Origin: Diospyros lotus
Taxonomy: Eukaryota > Streptophyta > Magnoliopsida > Ericales > Ebenaceae
Direction of reading: 5' to 3'
DNA: 64,000 nucleotides
Assembly (NCBI RefSeq): GCF_014633365.1
Contig: NC_068341.1
Location: 21,496,339 to 21,560,338, forward strand
Shown here: positions 12,970 to 27,100 of the stretch, in pieces
Position numbering within the stretch: the stretch's first letter is position 1
Layout of the letters: each line of letters opens with the position of its first letter
The notes under the pieces: generated by a model
What the model was told of the DNA's origin: nothing
What the model saw: the letters and a program-made list of their open reading frames with translations, nothing else
Database searches by the model: none
Translations under genes and position numbers: made by a program

Positions 12970-13590
12970 TGATATTTTACTATTGTGTTTAGTTTTGATG
13001 ATGAAAAATTTCAAATGTATTAGCATAAACAAGTTTTAAGATCTAATATTAATGAATGGATATTTTGATATCTAATATCTCTTGGTAATGAATGATTTTG
13101 ATAAATGACTATATGAAAATCAATTTCTACTATGTGGATTATATGAATGAGAAAATGAATTTTTAGTATATAAGTTTTGAAGCAAGATATGAAAACTTAT
13201 AGAAGAAATATTGAGTATGGTTGAGAGTGATTTGAAAAACTTGCTTGTTGAGAGTGATTTGTTTCAAAATATACTTTTGATAATCTCAACTTGCTTTCAA
13301 GATAATCAAAATGAGGTTTTAAAAGAATCGAATAAGGATGTATTAAAAATTCTAGATTTTCAAAAGGATAGTCGACTATCAGGTTCATTCTGTTGACTAT
13401 GCCTCAAAATAGTCGACTATTTTGATTGTTCTGTCGACTATTCAAGCATTTGTCGACTATTTTTAGCATCTGTCGACTATCGAGTAAAAATAGTCGACTA
13501 TGCCTTTTGGTCTGTCGACTATTTTTGTTCATAAAATTCAAAAATTTCTTCATATCTCAGCATCTGTCGACTATTGGAATGTGTCTGCCA
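12970..13590 (+). mobile_element. Partial copia 3' LTR
   Basis: It starts with TGATATTTTACTATTGTG right after the polypurine tract. About 620 bp remain before satellite sequence resumes at CCAACACATGATC near 13590, with no CA end, so the LTR is cut short. No second LTR exists in the window for comparison. Its most striking content is the GTCGACTAT repeat cluster, listed separately. Small open frames inside it (13197-13396, 13426-13668) are not credible genes, and the second runs into satellite. Confidence 0.75.
13371..13574 (+). repeat. Phased GTCGACTAT motif cluster in the copia LTR
   Basis: Eight exact copies of GTCGACTAT start at 13371, 13412, 13433, 13452, 13472, 13493, 13513 and 13566, plus a one-base variant GTTGACTAT at 13392. 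Successive spacings are 21, 20, 21, 19, 20, 21, 20 and 53 bp. The core GTCGAC is palindromic, and copies preceded by A form the longer palindrome AGTCGACT. Sirevirus LTRs are known to carry repeated short palindromic motifs, and this cluster occupies the same kind of position. A regulatory or protein-binding role is inference. Confidence 0.9.
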
Positions 13591-14117
13591 ACACATGATC
13601 AATTGCTACTAATAATATTGGAAAAGCAATATAATAAAGGTATGATAATAAACTTGCTCAAAAATTAGAGTGTAATTTCTTAACAATCACTATTATTTGA
13701 GACTATACTAGTGGGAAACTTAAAAAAAAATTCAATTACAAAAAAAAAAAAAAAAATCGGGCTTTGTGGGTCACCAAAACCCGGCCATCGGGTTTTGTGG
13801 CCCACGAACCCGGCCATCAGGCTTTGTGGCACACAAAGCCCGAAAATTATTTTTTTTAATTTTTCTTCAAATTAATATGTTCCATTAGCGCTAAAATGAT
13901 TTCTTTTAATGTTATTTGGGTAAACCCGAATGTATATATCACAACAAAGTCATTATTTTTCACTTTGTGTTAGGATGTCCATCCACCATCAACACAACCA
14001 ACACATGATCAATTGCTACTAATAATATTGGACAAAGCAAGATAATAACGCTATGATAATAAACTTGCTCAAAAATTAGAGTGTAATTTCTTAACAATCA
14101 CTATTATTTGAGACTAT

Positions 14118-14334
14118 ACTAGTGGAAAACTTCAAAAAAAATTCAATTGCAAAAAAAAAAAAAAAAAAAAATTTGAACCTTGTGGGCCATCAAAACCTAG
14201 CCATCGTGTTTTGTGGCCCACGAACCCGGCAATCGGGTTTTGTGGCCCACGAAACCAGATAATAACGCTATGATAATAAACTTGCTCAAAAATTAGAGTG
14301 CAATTTCTTAACAATCACTATTATTTGAGACTAT
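14118..14334. repeat. Deleted satellite monomer (217 bp)
   Basis: This unit lies between boundaries at 14118 and 14335, about half the normal length. It runs normally through the A-tract and three subrepeats, then jumps at about 14256 from GAAACC into AGATAATAACGC. The T-tract and most of the conserved tail are missing. The short overlap at the junction suggests deletion through microhomology. Confidence 0.85.
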
Positions 14335-17300
14335 ACTAGTGGGAAACTTAAAAAAAAATTCAATTACAAAAAAAAAAAAAAAAATCGGGCTTTGCGGGTC
14401 ACCAAAACCCAGCCATCGGGTTTTGCGGCTCACGAACCCGGCAATCCGGTTTAGTGGCCCACGAAACCCGGCCATCGGGTTTTGTGGCCCACGAAACCCG
14501 GCTATCGGGCTTTATGACCCTCAAAGCCCAAAAATGATTTGTTTTAATTTTTTTTCAAATTAATATGCTCCATTACCACTAAAATGATATCTTTTAATGT
14601 TATTTGAGCAAACCCAAATGTATATATCACAACAAAGTCATTATTTTCACTTTGGGTGAGGATGTCCATCCACCATCAACACAATCAACGCATGATCAAT
14701 TGCTACTAATAGTATTGGACAAAGCAAGATAATAACGCTATGATAATAAACTTGCTCAAAAATTAGAGTGTAATTTTCTAACAATCCCTATTATTTGAGA
14801 CTATACTAGTGGGAAACTTCAAAAAAAATTCAATTGAAAAAAAAAATCAGGCTTTTTTGGCCACCGAAACCCGGCCATCGGGCTTTGTGGCCCACGAAAC
14901 CCGACCATCGGGCTTTGTGGAGCACAAAGCCCGAATTTTTTTTTAATTTTTTTTGATTTTTCTTCAAATTAATATGTTCCAATAGGACTAAAAATATGTT
15001 TTTTAATGTTATTTGGTTAAACCCGAATGTATATATCACAACAAAGTCATTATTTTTCACTTTGTGTGAGGATGTCCATCCACCATCAACACAACCAACT
15101 CATGATCAATTGCTACTAATAATATTGGACAAAACAAGATAATAACGCTATGATAATAAATTTGCTCAAAAATTAGAGTGCAATTTCTTAACAATCACTA
15201 TTATTTGAGACTATACTAGTGGAAAACATCAAAAAAAATTCAATAGCAAAAAAAAAAAAAAAAAAACATCGGGCTTTGTGGGTCACCAAAACCCGGCCAT
15301 CGGGTTTTGTGGCCCACGAACCCGGCAATCGCGTTTTTCTGGCCCACGAAACCTGGCCATCGGGCTTTGTGGCCCACAAAGCCCGAAAACAATTTTTTTT
15401 ATTTTTCTTCAAATTAATATGTTCAATTAGCACTAAAATGATGTCTTTTAAAGTTATTTGGGTAAACCCGAATGTTTATATCACTACAAAGTCATTATTT
15501 TTCACTTTGTGTGAGGATGTCCATCCACCATCAACACAACCAACACATGATCAATTGCTACTAATAATATTGGAAAAGCAAGATAATAAAGCTATGATAA
15601 TAAACTTGCTCAAAAATTAGAGTGTAATTTCTTAACAATCACTATTATTTGAGACTATACTGGTCGGAAACTTCAAAAAAAATACAATTACAAAAAAAAA
15701 AAAAATCGGGCTTTGTGGGTCACTAAAACCCACCCATCGGGTTTTGTGGCCCACGAACCCAGCAATCGGGTTTTTCTGGCCCACGAAACCCGGCCATCGG
15801 GCTTTGTGGCACACAAAGCCCGAAAATTATTTTTTTTAATTTTTTCTTCAAATTAATATGTTCCATTAGCGCTAAAATGATTTCTTTTAATGTTATTTGG
15901 GTAAACCCGAATGTATATATCACAACAAAGTCATTATTTTTCACTTTGTGTGAGGATGTCCATCCACCATCAACACAACCAACACATGATCAATTGCTAC
16001 TAATAATATTGGACAAAGCAAGATAATAACGCTATGATAATAAACTTGCTCAAAAATTAGAGTGTAATTTCTTAACAATCACTATTATTTGAGACTATAC
16101 TTGTGGGAAACTTAAAAAAAAATCAATTACAGAAAAAAAAAAAAATCGGGCTTTGCGGGTCACCAAAACCCAGCCATCGGGTTTTGTGGAGCACGAACCA
16201 GACAGTCGGGTTTTGTGGCCCACAAAACCCGGCCATCGGGCTTTATAGCCCTCAAAGCCCGAAAATGATTTTTTTTAGTTTTTTTTCAAATTAATATGTT
16301 CCATTACCATTAAAATGATGTCTTTTAATGTTATTGGAGCAAACCCAAATGTATATATCATAACAAAGTCATTATTTTCACTTTGGGTGAGGATGACCAT
16401 CCACCATTAACACAACCAACACATAATCAATTGCTACTAATAATATTGGACAAAGCAAGATAATAACGCTATGATAATAAACTTGCTCAAAAATTAGTGT
16501 GTACTTTTCTAACAATCCCTATTATTTGAGACTATACTAGGGGAAACTTCAAAAAAAATTCAATTGCAAAAACAAATCGGGCTTTTTTGGCCACCGATAC
16601 CCGGCCATCGGGCTTTGTGGCCCACGAAACCCGGCCATCGGGCTTTGTGGCTCACAAATCCCGAAAACATTTTTTTTTAATTTTTCTTCAAATTAATATG
16701 TTCCAATAGGACTAAAATGATGTTTTTTAATGTTATTTGGTTAAACTGAATGTATATATCAGAACAAAGTCATTATTTTTTACTTTGTGTGAGGATGTCC
16801 ATCCACCATCAACACAACCAACACATGATCAATTGCTACTAATAATATTGGAAAAGCAACATAATAATGCTATGATAATAAATTTGCTCAAAAATTAGAG
16901 TGCAATTTCTTAACAATCACTATTATTTGAGACTATAGTAGTCGAAAACTTCAAAAAAAATTCAATTGCAAAAAAAAAAAAAAAAAAAAATCGGGCTTTG
17001 TTGGCCACCAAAAGTCGGCCATCGGGTTTTGTGGCAACCGAACCCGGCAATCGGGTTTTGTGGCCAACGAAACATGTCCATCGGGCTTTGTGGCCCACAA
17101 AGCTCGAGAATGATTTTTTTTTTAATTTTTCTTGATTTTTCTTCAAATTAATATGTTCTATTAGCACTAAAATGATTTATTTTAATGTTATTTGGGTAAA
17201 CCCGAATGTTTATATCACAACAAAGTCATTATTTTTCAGTTTGTGTGAGGATGTCCATCCACCATCAACACAACCAACACATGATCAATTGCTACTAATA

Positions 17301-20300
17301 ATATTGGACAAGGCAAGATACTAACGCTATGACAATAAACTTGCTCAAAAATTAGAGTGTAATTTCCTAACAATCTCTATTATTTGAGACTATACTAGTG
17401 GGAAACTTCAAAAAAATTGAATTACAAAAAACAAAAAAAAAATCGGGCTTTGTGGGCCACCAAAACCCGACCATCGGGTTCTGTCTCCCGCGAAACCAGC
17501 AATCGGGTTTTGTGGCCCACGAAACCAGCAATCGGGTTTTGTGGCCCACGAAACCCGGCCACAAAGCCCAAAAATTATTTTTTTTAATTTTTCTTGATTG
17601 TTCTTCAAATTAATATGTTCCATTAGCACTAAAATGATGTCTTTTAATGTTATTTGGGTAAACCCGAATGTATATATATATCAAAACAAAGTCATTATTT
17701 TTCACTTTGTATGAGGATGTCCATCCACCATCAACACAAAAAACACATGATCAATTGCTACTAATAATATTGGACAACGCAAGATAATAACGTTATGATA
17801 ATAAACTTAATCAAAAATTAGAGTGTAATTTCGTAACAATCACTATTATTTGAGACTATACTAGTGGAAAACCTTAAAAAAAATTCAATTGCAAAAAAAA
17901 AAAAAAAAAAATCGAGCTTTGCGGGCCACCAAAACCTGGCCATCGGGTTTTGTGGCCCACGAACCTGGCAATCGGGTTTTTCTGGCCCACGAAACCTGGC
18001 CATCGAGTTTTGTGGCCCACAAAGCCCGAAAATGATTTTTTTTTATTTTGCTTCAAATTAATATGTTCCATTAGAACTAAAATGATGTCTTTTAATGTTA
18101 TTTGGGTAAACCCGAATGTATATATTTCACAACAAAGTCATTATTTTTTATTTTGTGTGAGGATGTCCATCCACCATCAACACAACCAACACATGATCAA
18201 TTGCTACTAATAATATTGGACAAAGCAAGATAATAACGCTATGATAATAAAGTTCCTCAAAAATTAGAGTTTAATTTCTTAACAATCACTATTATTTGAG
18301 ACCATACTAGTGGGAAATTTCAAAAAAAATTCAATTGCAAAAAAAAAAAAAAAAAAATCGGGCTTTGTGGGCCACCAAAACCCAGCCATCAGGTTTTATG
18401 GCGCACGAAACCCGGCCATCGAGCTTTATGGCCAGCAAAGCCCGAAATTTTTTTTAATTTTTCTTCAATTTAATATGTTCCATTAGCACTAAAATGATGT
18501 CTTTTAAAGTTATTTGGGTAAACCCGAATGTTTATATCACAACAAAGTCATTATTTTTCACTTTGTGTGAGGATGTCCATCCACCATGAACACGAAAAAC
18601 ACATGATCAATTGCTACTAATAATAATAGACAAGGCAAGATAATAACGCTATGATAATAAGCTTGCTCAAAAATTAGAGTGTAATTGCTTAACAATCACT
18701 ATTATTTGAGACTATACTAGTGGAAAACTTCAAAAAAAATTCAATTGCAAAAAAAAAAAAAAAAATCGGGCTTTGTGGGCCTCCAAAACTCGGCCATCGG
18801 GTTTTGTGGCCAACGAACCCGGCAATCGGGTTTTGTGGCCCACGAAACTCGTCCATCGGGCTTTGTGGCCCACACAGCTCGAGAATGATTTTTTTTTAAT
18901 TTTTCTTGATTTTTCTTCAAATTAATATGTTCTATTAGCACTAAAATGATTTATTTTAATGTTATTTGGGTAAACCCGAATGTTTATATCACAACAAAGT
19001 CATTATTTTTCACTTTTTGTGAGAATGTCCATCCACCATCAACACAACCAACACATGATCAATTGCTACTAATAATAATGGACAAGGCAAGATAATAACG
19101 CTATGATAATAAACTTACTCAAAGTTAGAGTGTAATTTCCTAACAATCTCTATTATTTGAGACTATACTAGTGGGAAACTTCAAAAAAAATTCAATTACA
19201 AAAAAAAAAAAAAAATCGGGCTTTGTGGGTCACCAAAACCCGACCATCGGGTTTTGAGTCCCGCGAAACCAGCAATCGGGTTTTTTTGCCCACGAAACCC
19301 GGCCATCGGGCTTTGTGGCCCACAAAGCCCGGAAATTATTTTTTTTTAATTTTTCTTGATTTTTCTTCAAATTAATATGTTCCATTAGCACTAAAATGAT
19401 GTCTTTTAATGTTATTTGGGTAAATCCGAATGTATATATATAACAACAAAGTCATTATTTTTCACTTTGTGTGAGGATGTCCATCCACCATCAACACAAC
19501 CAACACATGATCAATTACTACTAATAATATTGAACAAAATAAGATAATAACGCTATGATAATAAAGTTGCTCAAAAATTAGAGTGTAATTTCTTAACAAT
19601 CACTATTATTTGAGACCATACTAGTGGGAAACTTCAAAAAAAATTCAATTGCAAAAAAAAAAAAAAAAATCGGGCTTTATGGGCCACCAAAACCCGGCCA
19701 TCAGGTTTTGTGGCCCACGAAACTCGGCCATCAAGTTTTGTGGCCCACGAAACCCGGCCATCGAGCTTTATGGCCCGCAAAGCCCGAAAATGATTTTTTT
19801 TAATTTTTCTTCAATTTAATATGTTTCATTAGCACTAAAATGATGTCTTTTAAAGTTATTTGGGAAACCCGAATGTTTATATCACAACAAAGTCATTATT
19901 TTTCACTTTGTGTGAGGATGTCCATCCACCATCAACACAACCAACACATGATCAATTACTACTAATAATATTGGATAAAACAAGATAGTAACGCTGTGAT
20001 AATAAACTTGCTCAAAAATTAGAGTGTAATTGCTTAACAATCACTATTATTTGAGACTATACTAGTGGGAAACTTCAAAAAAAATTCAATTGCAAAAAAA
20101 CAAAAAAAATCGGGCTTTGTGGTCCACCAAAACCCGGCCATCAGGTTTTGTTTCCCACGAAACCCGGCCATCGAGCTTTATGGCCCGCAAAGCCCGAAAA
20201 TGATTTTTTTTAATTTTTCTTCAATTTAATATGTTCCATTAGCACTAAAATGATGTCTTTTAAAGTTATTTGGGTAAACCCGAATGTTTATATCACAACA

Positions 20301-21149
20301 AAGTCATTATTTTTCACTTTGTGTGAGACTGTCCATCCGCCATCAACACAACCAACACATGATCAATTGCTACTAATAATATTGTACAAGGCAAGATAAT
20401 AACGCTATGATAATAAGCTTGCTCAAAAATTAGAGTGTAATTGCTTAACAATCACTATTATTTGAGACTATACTAGTGGAAAACTTCAAAAAAAAATTCA
20501 ATTGCAAAAAAAAAAAAAAAAAAATCGGGCTTTGTGGGCCACCAAAACTCGGCCATCGGGTTTTGTGGCCAACGAACCCGGCAATCGGGTTTTGTGGCCC
20601 ACGAAACTCTTCCATCGGGCTTTGTGGCCCACACAGCTCGAGAATGATTTTTTTTTAATTTTTCTTGATTTTTCTTCAAATTAATATGTTCTATTAGCAC
20701 TAAAATGATTTATTTTAATGTTATTTGGGTAAACCCGAATGTTTATATCACAACAAAGTCATTATTTTTCACTTTTTTCGAGGATGTCCATCCACCATCA
20801 ACACAACTAACACATGATCAATTGCTACTAATAATAATGGACAAGGCAAGATAATAACGCTATGATAATAAACTTACTCAAAAATTAGAGTGTAATTTCC
20901 TAACAATCTCTATTATTTGAGACTATACTAGTGGGAAACTTCAAAAAAAATAGAATTACAAAAAAAAAAAAAAAATCGGGCTTTGTGGGCCACCAAAACC
21001 CGACCATCGGGTTTTGTGTCCCGCGAAACCAGCAATCGGGTTTTGTGGCCCACGAAACCCGGCCATCGGGCTTTGTGGACCACAAAGCCCGGAAATTATT
21101 TTTTTTAATTTTTCTTGATTTTTCTTCAAATTAATATGTTCCATTAGCA

Positions 21150-24100
21150 CTAAAATGATGTCTTTTAATGTTATTTGGGTAAATCCGAATGTATATATAT
21201 CACAACAAAGTCATTATTTTTCACTTTGTGTGAGGATGTCCATCCACCATCAACACAACCAACACATGATCAATTGTTACTAATAATATTGGACAAGGCA
21301 AGATAATAACGCTATGATAATAAAGTTGCTCAAAAATTAGAGTGTAATTTCTTAACAATCACTATTATTTGAGACCATACTAGTGGAAAACTTCAAAAAA
21401 AATTCAATTGCAAAAAAAAAAAAAAAAAAAATCGGGCTCTATGGGCCACCAAAACCCGGCCATCAGGTTTTGTGGCCCACGAAACCCGGCCATCGAGCTT
21501 TATGGCCCGCAAAGCCCGAAAATAATTTTTTTTAATTTTTCTTCAATTTAATATGTTCCATTAGCACTAAAATGATGTCTTTTAAAGTTATTTGGGAAAC
21601 CCGAATGTTTATATCACAACAAAGTCATTATTTTTCACTTTGTGTGAGGATGTCCATCCACCATCAACACAACCAACACATGATCAATTACTACTAATAA
21701 TATTGAACAAAACAAGATAGTAACGCTGTGATAATAAACTTGCTCAAAAATTAGAGTGTAATTGCTTAACAATCACTATTATTTGAGACTATACTAGTGG
21801 AAAACTTCAAAAAATATTCCATTGCAAAAAAAAAAATCGAGCTTTGTGGGCCACCAAAACCCGGCCATCGGGTTTTGTGGCCCACGAACCTGGCAATCGG
21901 GTTTTTCTGGCCCACGAAACCCGTCCATCGAGCTTTGTGTCCCACAATGCCCGACAATTATTTTTTTTAATTTTTCTTCAAATTAATATGTTCCATTAGA
22001 ACTAAAATGATGTCTTTTAATGTTATTTGGGTAAACCCGAATGTATATATTTCACAACAAAGTCATTATTTTTCACTTTGTGTGAGGATGTCCATCCACC
22101 ATCAACACAACCAACACATGATCAATTGCTACTAATAATATTGGACAAAGCAAGATAATAACGCTATGATAATAAAGTTGCTCAAAAATTAGAGTGTAAT
22201 TTCTTAACAATCACTATTATTTGAGACCATACTAGTGGAAAACTTCAAAAAAAATTCAATTGCAAAAAAAAATAAAAAAATCGGGCTTTGTGGGCCACCA
22301 AAACCCAGCCATCAGGTTTTGTGGCCCACGAAACCCGGCCATCGAGCTTTATGGCCCGGAAAGCCCGAAAATGATTTTTTTTATTTTTTCTTCAATTTAA
22401 TATGTTCCATTAGCACTAAAATGATGTCTTTTAAAGTTATTTGGGTAAACCCGAATGTTTATATCACAACAAAGTCATTATTTTTCACTTTGTGTGAGGA
22501 TGTCCATCCACCATGAACCCGAAAAACACATGATCAATTGCTACTAATAATATTGGACAAGGCAAGATAATAATGCTATGATAATAAGCTTACTCAAAAA
22601 TTAGAGTGTAATTGCTTAACAATCACTATTATTTGAGACTATACTAGTGAAAAACTTAAAAAAAATTCAATTGCAAAAAAAAAAAAAAAATCGGGCTTTG
22701 TGGGCCACCAAAACTCGGCCATCGGGTTTTGTGGCCAACGAACCCGGCAATCGGGTTTTGTGGCCCACGAAACTCTTCCATCGGGCTTTGTGGCCCACAA
22801 AGCTCGAGAATGATTTTTTTTTAATTTTTCTTGATTTTTCTTCAAATTAATATGTTCTATTAGCACTAAAATGATTTATTTTAATGTTATTTGGGTAAAT
22901 CCGAATGTATATATATCACAACAAAGTCATTATTTTTCACTTTGTGTGAGGATGTCCTTCCACCATCAACACAACCAACACATGATCAATTACTACTAAT
23001 AATATTGAACAAAACAAGATAATAACGCTATGATAATAAAGTTGCTCAAAAATTAGAGTGTAATTTCTTAACAATCACTATTATTTGAGACCATACTAGT
23101 GGGAAACTTCAAAAAAAATTCAATTGCAAAAAAAAAAAAAAAAAAAAATCGGGCTTTATGGGCCACCAAAACCCGGCCATCAGGTTTTGTGGCCCACGAA
23201 ACCCGGCCATCGAGCTTTATGGCCCGCAAAGCCTGAAAATGATTTTTTTTAATTTTTCTTCAATTTAATATGTTCCATTAGCACTAAAATGATGTCTTTT
23301 AAAGTTATTTGGGTAAACCCGAATGTTTATATCACAACAAAGTCATTATTTTTCACTTTGTGTGAGGATGTTCATCCACCATCAACACAACCAACACATG
23401 ATCAATTACTACTAATAATATTGAACGAAACAAGATAGTAACACTATGATAATAAACTTGCTCAAAAATTAGAGTGTAATTTCTTAACAATCACTATTAT
23501 TTGAGACTATACTAGTGGAAAACTTCAAAAAATATTCCATTGCAAAAAAAAAAAAAAAAAAATCGGGCGTTGTGGGCCACCAAAACTCGGCCATCGGGTT
23601 TTGTGGCGAACGAACCCGGCAATCGTGTTTTGTGGCCCACGAAACTCGTCCATCGGGCTTTGTGGCCCACAAAGCTCGAGAATGATTTTTTTTTAATTTT
23701 TCTTGATTTTTCTTCAAATTAATATGTTCTATTAGCACTAAAATGATTTATTTTAATGTTATTTGGGTAAATCCGAATGTATATATATCACAACAAAGTC
23801 ATTATTTTTCACTTTGTGTGAGGATGTCCATCCACCATCAACACAACCAACACATGATCAATTGTTACTAATAATATTGGACAAGGCAAGATAATAACGC
23901 TATGATAATAAAGTTGCTCAAAAATTAGAGTGTAATTTCTTAACAATCACTATTATTTGAGACCATACTAGTGGAAAACTTCAAAAAAAATTCAATTGCA
24001 AAAAAAAAAAAAAAAAAAATCGGGCTCTATGGGCCACCAAAACCCGGCCATCAGGTTTTGTGGCCCACGAAACCCGGCCATCGAGCTTTATGGCCTGCAA

Positions 24101-27100
24101 AGCCCGAAAATGATTTTTTTTAATTTTTCTTCAATTTAATATGTTCCATTAGCACTAAAATGATGTCTTTTAAAGTTATTTGGGAAACCCGAATGTTTAT
24201 ATCACAACAAAGTCATTATTTTTCACTTTGTGTGAGGATGTCCATCCACCATCAACACAACCAACACATGATCAATTACTACTAATAATATTGAACAAAA
24301 CAAGATAGTAACGCTGTGATAATAAACTTGCTCAAAAATTAGAGTGTAATTGCTTAACAATCACTATTATTTGAGACTATACTAGTGGAAAACTTCAAAA
24401 AATATTCCATTGCAAAAAAAAAAATCGAGCTTTGTGGGCCACCAAAACCCGGCCATCGGGTTTTGTGGCCCACGAACCTGGCAATCGGGTTTTTCTGGCC
24501 CACGAAACCCGTCCATCGAGCTTTGTGTCCCACAATGCCCGACAATTATTTTTTTTAATTTTTCTTCAAATTAATATGTTCCATTAGAACTAAAATAATG
24601 TCTTTTAATGTTATTTGGGTAAACCCGAATGTATATATTTCACAACGAAGTCATTATTTTTCACTTTGTGTGAGGATGTCCATCCACCATCAACACAACC
24701 AACACATGATCAATTGCTACTAATAAAATTGGACAAAGCAAGATAATAACGCTATGATAATAAAGTTGCTCAAAAATTAGAGTGTAATTTCTTAACAATC
24801 ACTATTATTTGAGACCATACTAGTGGAAAACTTCAAAAAAAATTCAATTGCAAAAAAAAATAAAAAAATCGGGCTTTGTGGGCCACCAAAACCCAGCCAT
24901 CAGGTTTTGTGGCCCACGAAACCCGGCCATCGAGCTTTATGGCCCGAAAGCCCGAAAATGATTTTTTTTATTTTTTCTTCAATTTAATATGTTCCATTAG
25001 CACTAAAATGATGTCTTTTAAAGTTATTTGGGTAAACCCGAATGTTTATATCACAACAAAGTCATTATTTTTCACTTTGTGTGAGGATGTCCATCCACCA
25101 TGAACCCGAAAAACACATGATCAATTGCTACTAATAATATTGGACAAGGCAAGATAATAACGCTATGATAATAAGCTTACTCAAAAATTAGAGTGTAATT
25201 GCTTAACAATCACTATTATTTGAGACTATACTAGTGAAAAACTTAAAAAAAATTCAATTGCAAAAAAAAAAAAAAAAATCGGGCTTTGTGGGCCACCAAA
25301 ACTCGGCCATCGGGTTTTGTGGCCAACGAACCCGGCAATCGGGTTTTGTGGCCCACGAAACTCTTCCATCGGGCTTTGTGGCCCACAAAGCTCGAGAATG
25401 ATTTTTTTTTAATTTTTCTTGATTTTTCTTCAAATTAATATGTTCTATTAGCACTAAAATGATTTATTTTAATGTTATTTGGGTAAATCCGAATGTATAT
25501 ATATCACAACAAAGTCATTATTTTTCACTTTGTGTGAGGATGTCCTTCCACCATCAACACAACCAACACATGATCAATTACTACTAATAATATTGAACAA
25601 AACAAGATAATAACGCTATGATAATAAAGTTGCTCAAAAATTAGAGTGTAATTTCTTAACAATCACTATTATTTGAGACCATACTAGTGGGAAACTTCAA
25701 AAAAAATTCAATTGCAAAAAAAAAAAAAAAAAAAATCGGGCTTTATGGGCCACCAAAACCCGGCCATCAGGTTTTGTGGCCCACGAAACCCGGCCATCGA
25801 GCTTTATGGCCCGCAAAGCCTGAAAATGATTTTTTTTAATTTTTCTTCAATTTAATATGTTCCATTAGCACTAAAATGATGTCTTTTAAAGTTATTTGGG
25901 TAAACCCGAATGTTTATATCACTACAAAGTCATTATTTTTCACTTTGTGTGAGGATGTTCATCCACCATCAACACAACCAACACATGATCAATTACTACT
26001 AATAATATTGAACGAAACAAGATAGTAACACTATGATAATAAACTTGCTCAAAAATTAGAGTGTAATTGCTTAACAATCACTATTATTTGAGACTATACT
26101 AGTGGAAAACTTCAAAGAAAATTCAATTGCAAAAAAAAAAAAAATCGGGCTTTGTGGGCCACCAAAACTCGGCCATCGGGTTTTGTGGCGAACGAACCCG
26201 GCAATCGTGTTTTGTGGCCCACGAAACTCGTCCATCGGGCTTTGTGGCCCACAAAGCTCGAGAATGATTTTTTTTTTAATTTTTCTTGATTTTTCTTCAA
26301 ATTAATATGTTCTATTAGCACTAAAATGATTTATTTTAATGTTATTTGGGTAAATCCGAATGTATATATATCACAACAAAGTCATTATTTTTCACTTTGT
26401 GTGAGGATGTCCATCCACCATCAACACAACCAACACATGATCAATTGTTACTAATAATATTGGACAAGGCAAGATAATAACGCTATGATAATAAAGTTGC
26501 TCAAAAATTAGAGTGTAATTTCTTAACAATCACTATTATTTGAGACCATACTAGTGGGAAACTTCAAAAAAATTCAATTGCAAAAAAAAAAAAAAAAAAT
26601 CGGGCTCTATGGGCCACCAAAACCCGGCCATCAGGTTTTGTGGCCCACGAAACCCGGCCATCGAGCTTTATGGCCCGCAAAGCCCGAAAATGATTTTTTT
26701 TAATTTTTCTTCAATTTAATATGTTCCATTAGCACTAAAATGATGTCTTTTAAAGTTATTTGGGAAACCCGAATGTTTATATCACAACAAAGTCATTATT
26801 TTTCACTTTGTGTGAGGATGTCCATCCACCATCAACACAACCAACACATGATCAATTACTACTAATAATATTGAACAAAACAAGATAGTAACGCTGTGAT
26901 AATAAACTTGCTCAAAAATTAGAGTGTAATTGCTTAACAATCACTATTATTTGAGACTATACTAGTGGAAAACTTCAAAAAATATTCCATTGCAAAAAAA
27001 AAAAAATCGAGCTTTGTGGGCCACCAAAACCCGGCCATCGGGTTTTGTGGCCCACGAACCTGGCAATCGGGTTTTTCTGGCCCACGAAACCCGTCCATCG

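Larger units (their letters stand above)
9565..13590 (+). mobile_element. 5'-truncated, decayed Ty1/copia (Sirevirus-like) retrotransposon
   Basis: Satellite stops abruptly at about 9564 and resumes at about 13591. Conceptual + strand translation gives copia pol in the canonical order integrase, reverse transcriptase, RNase H, broken by many stops and shifts. Behind it lie a long 3' region with repeated GGGGGAG purine tracts and the start of a 3' LTR. No 5' LTR, primer-binding site, gag or protease is present. Multiple polypurine copies before the 3' LTR are known from Sireviruses (SIRE/Maximus lineage), which supports that assignment. Neither junction shows a target duplication: the satellite resumes at a different monomer phase with roughly 100-150 bp missing, so a deletion followed or accompanied insertion. 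Confidence 0.85.
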
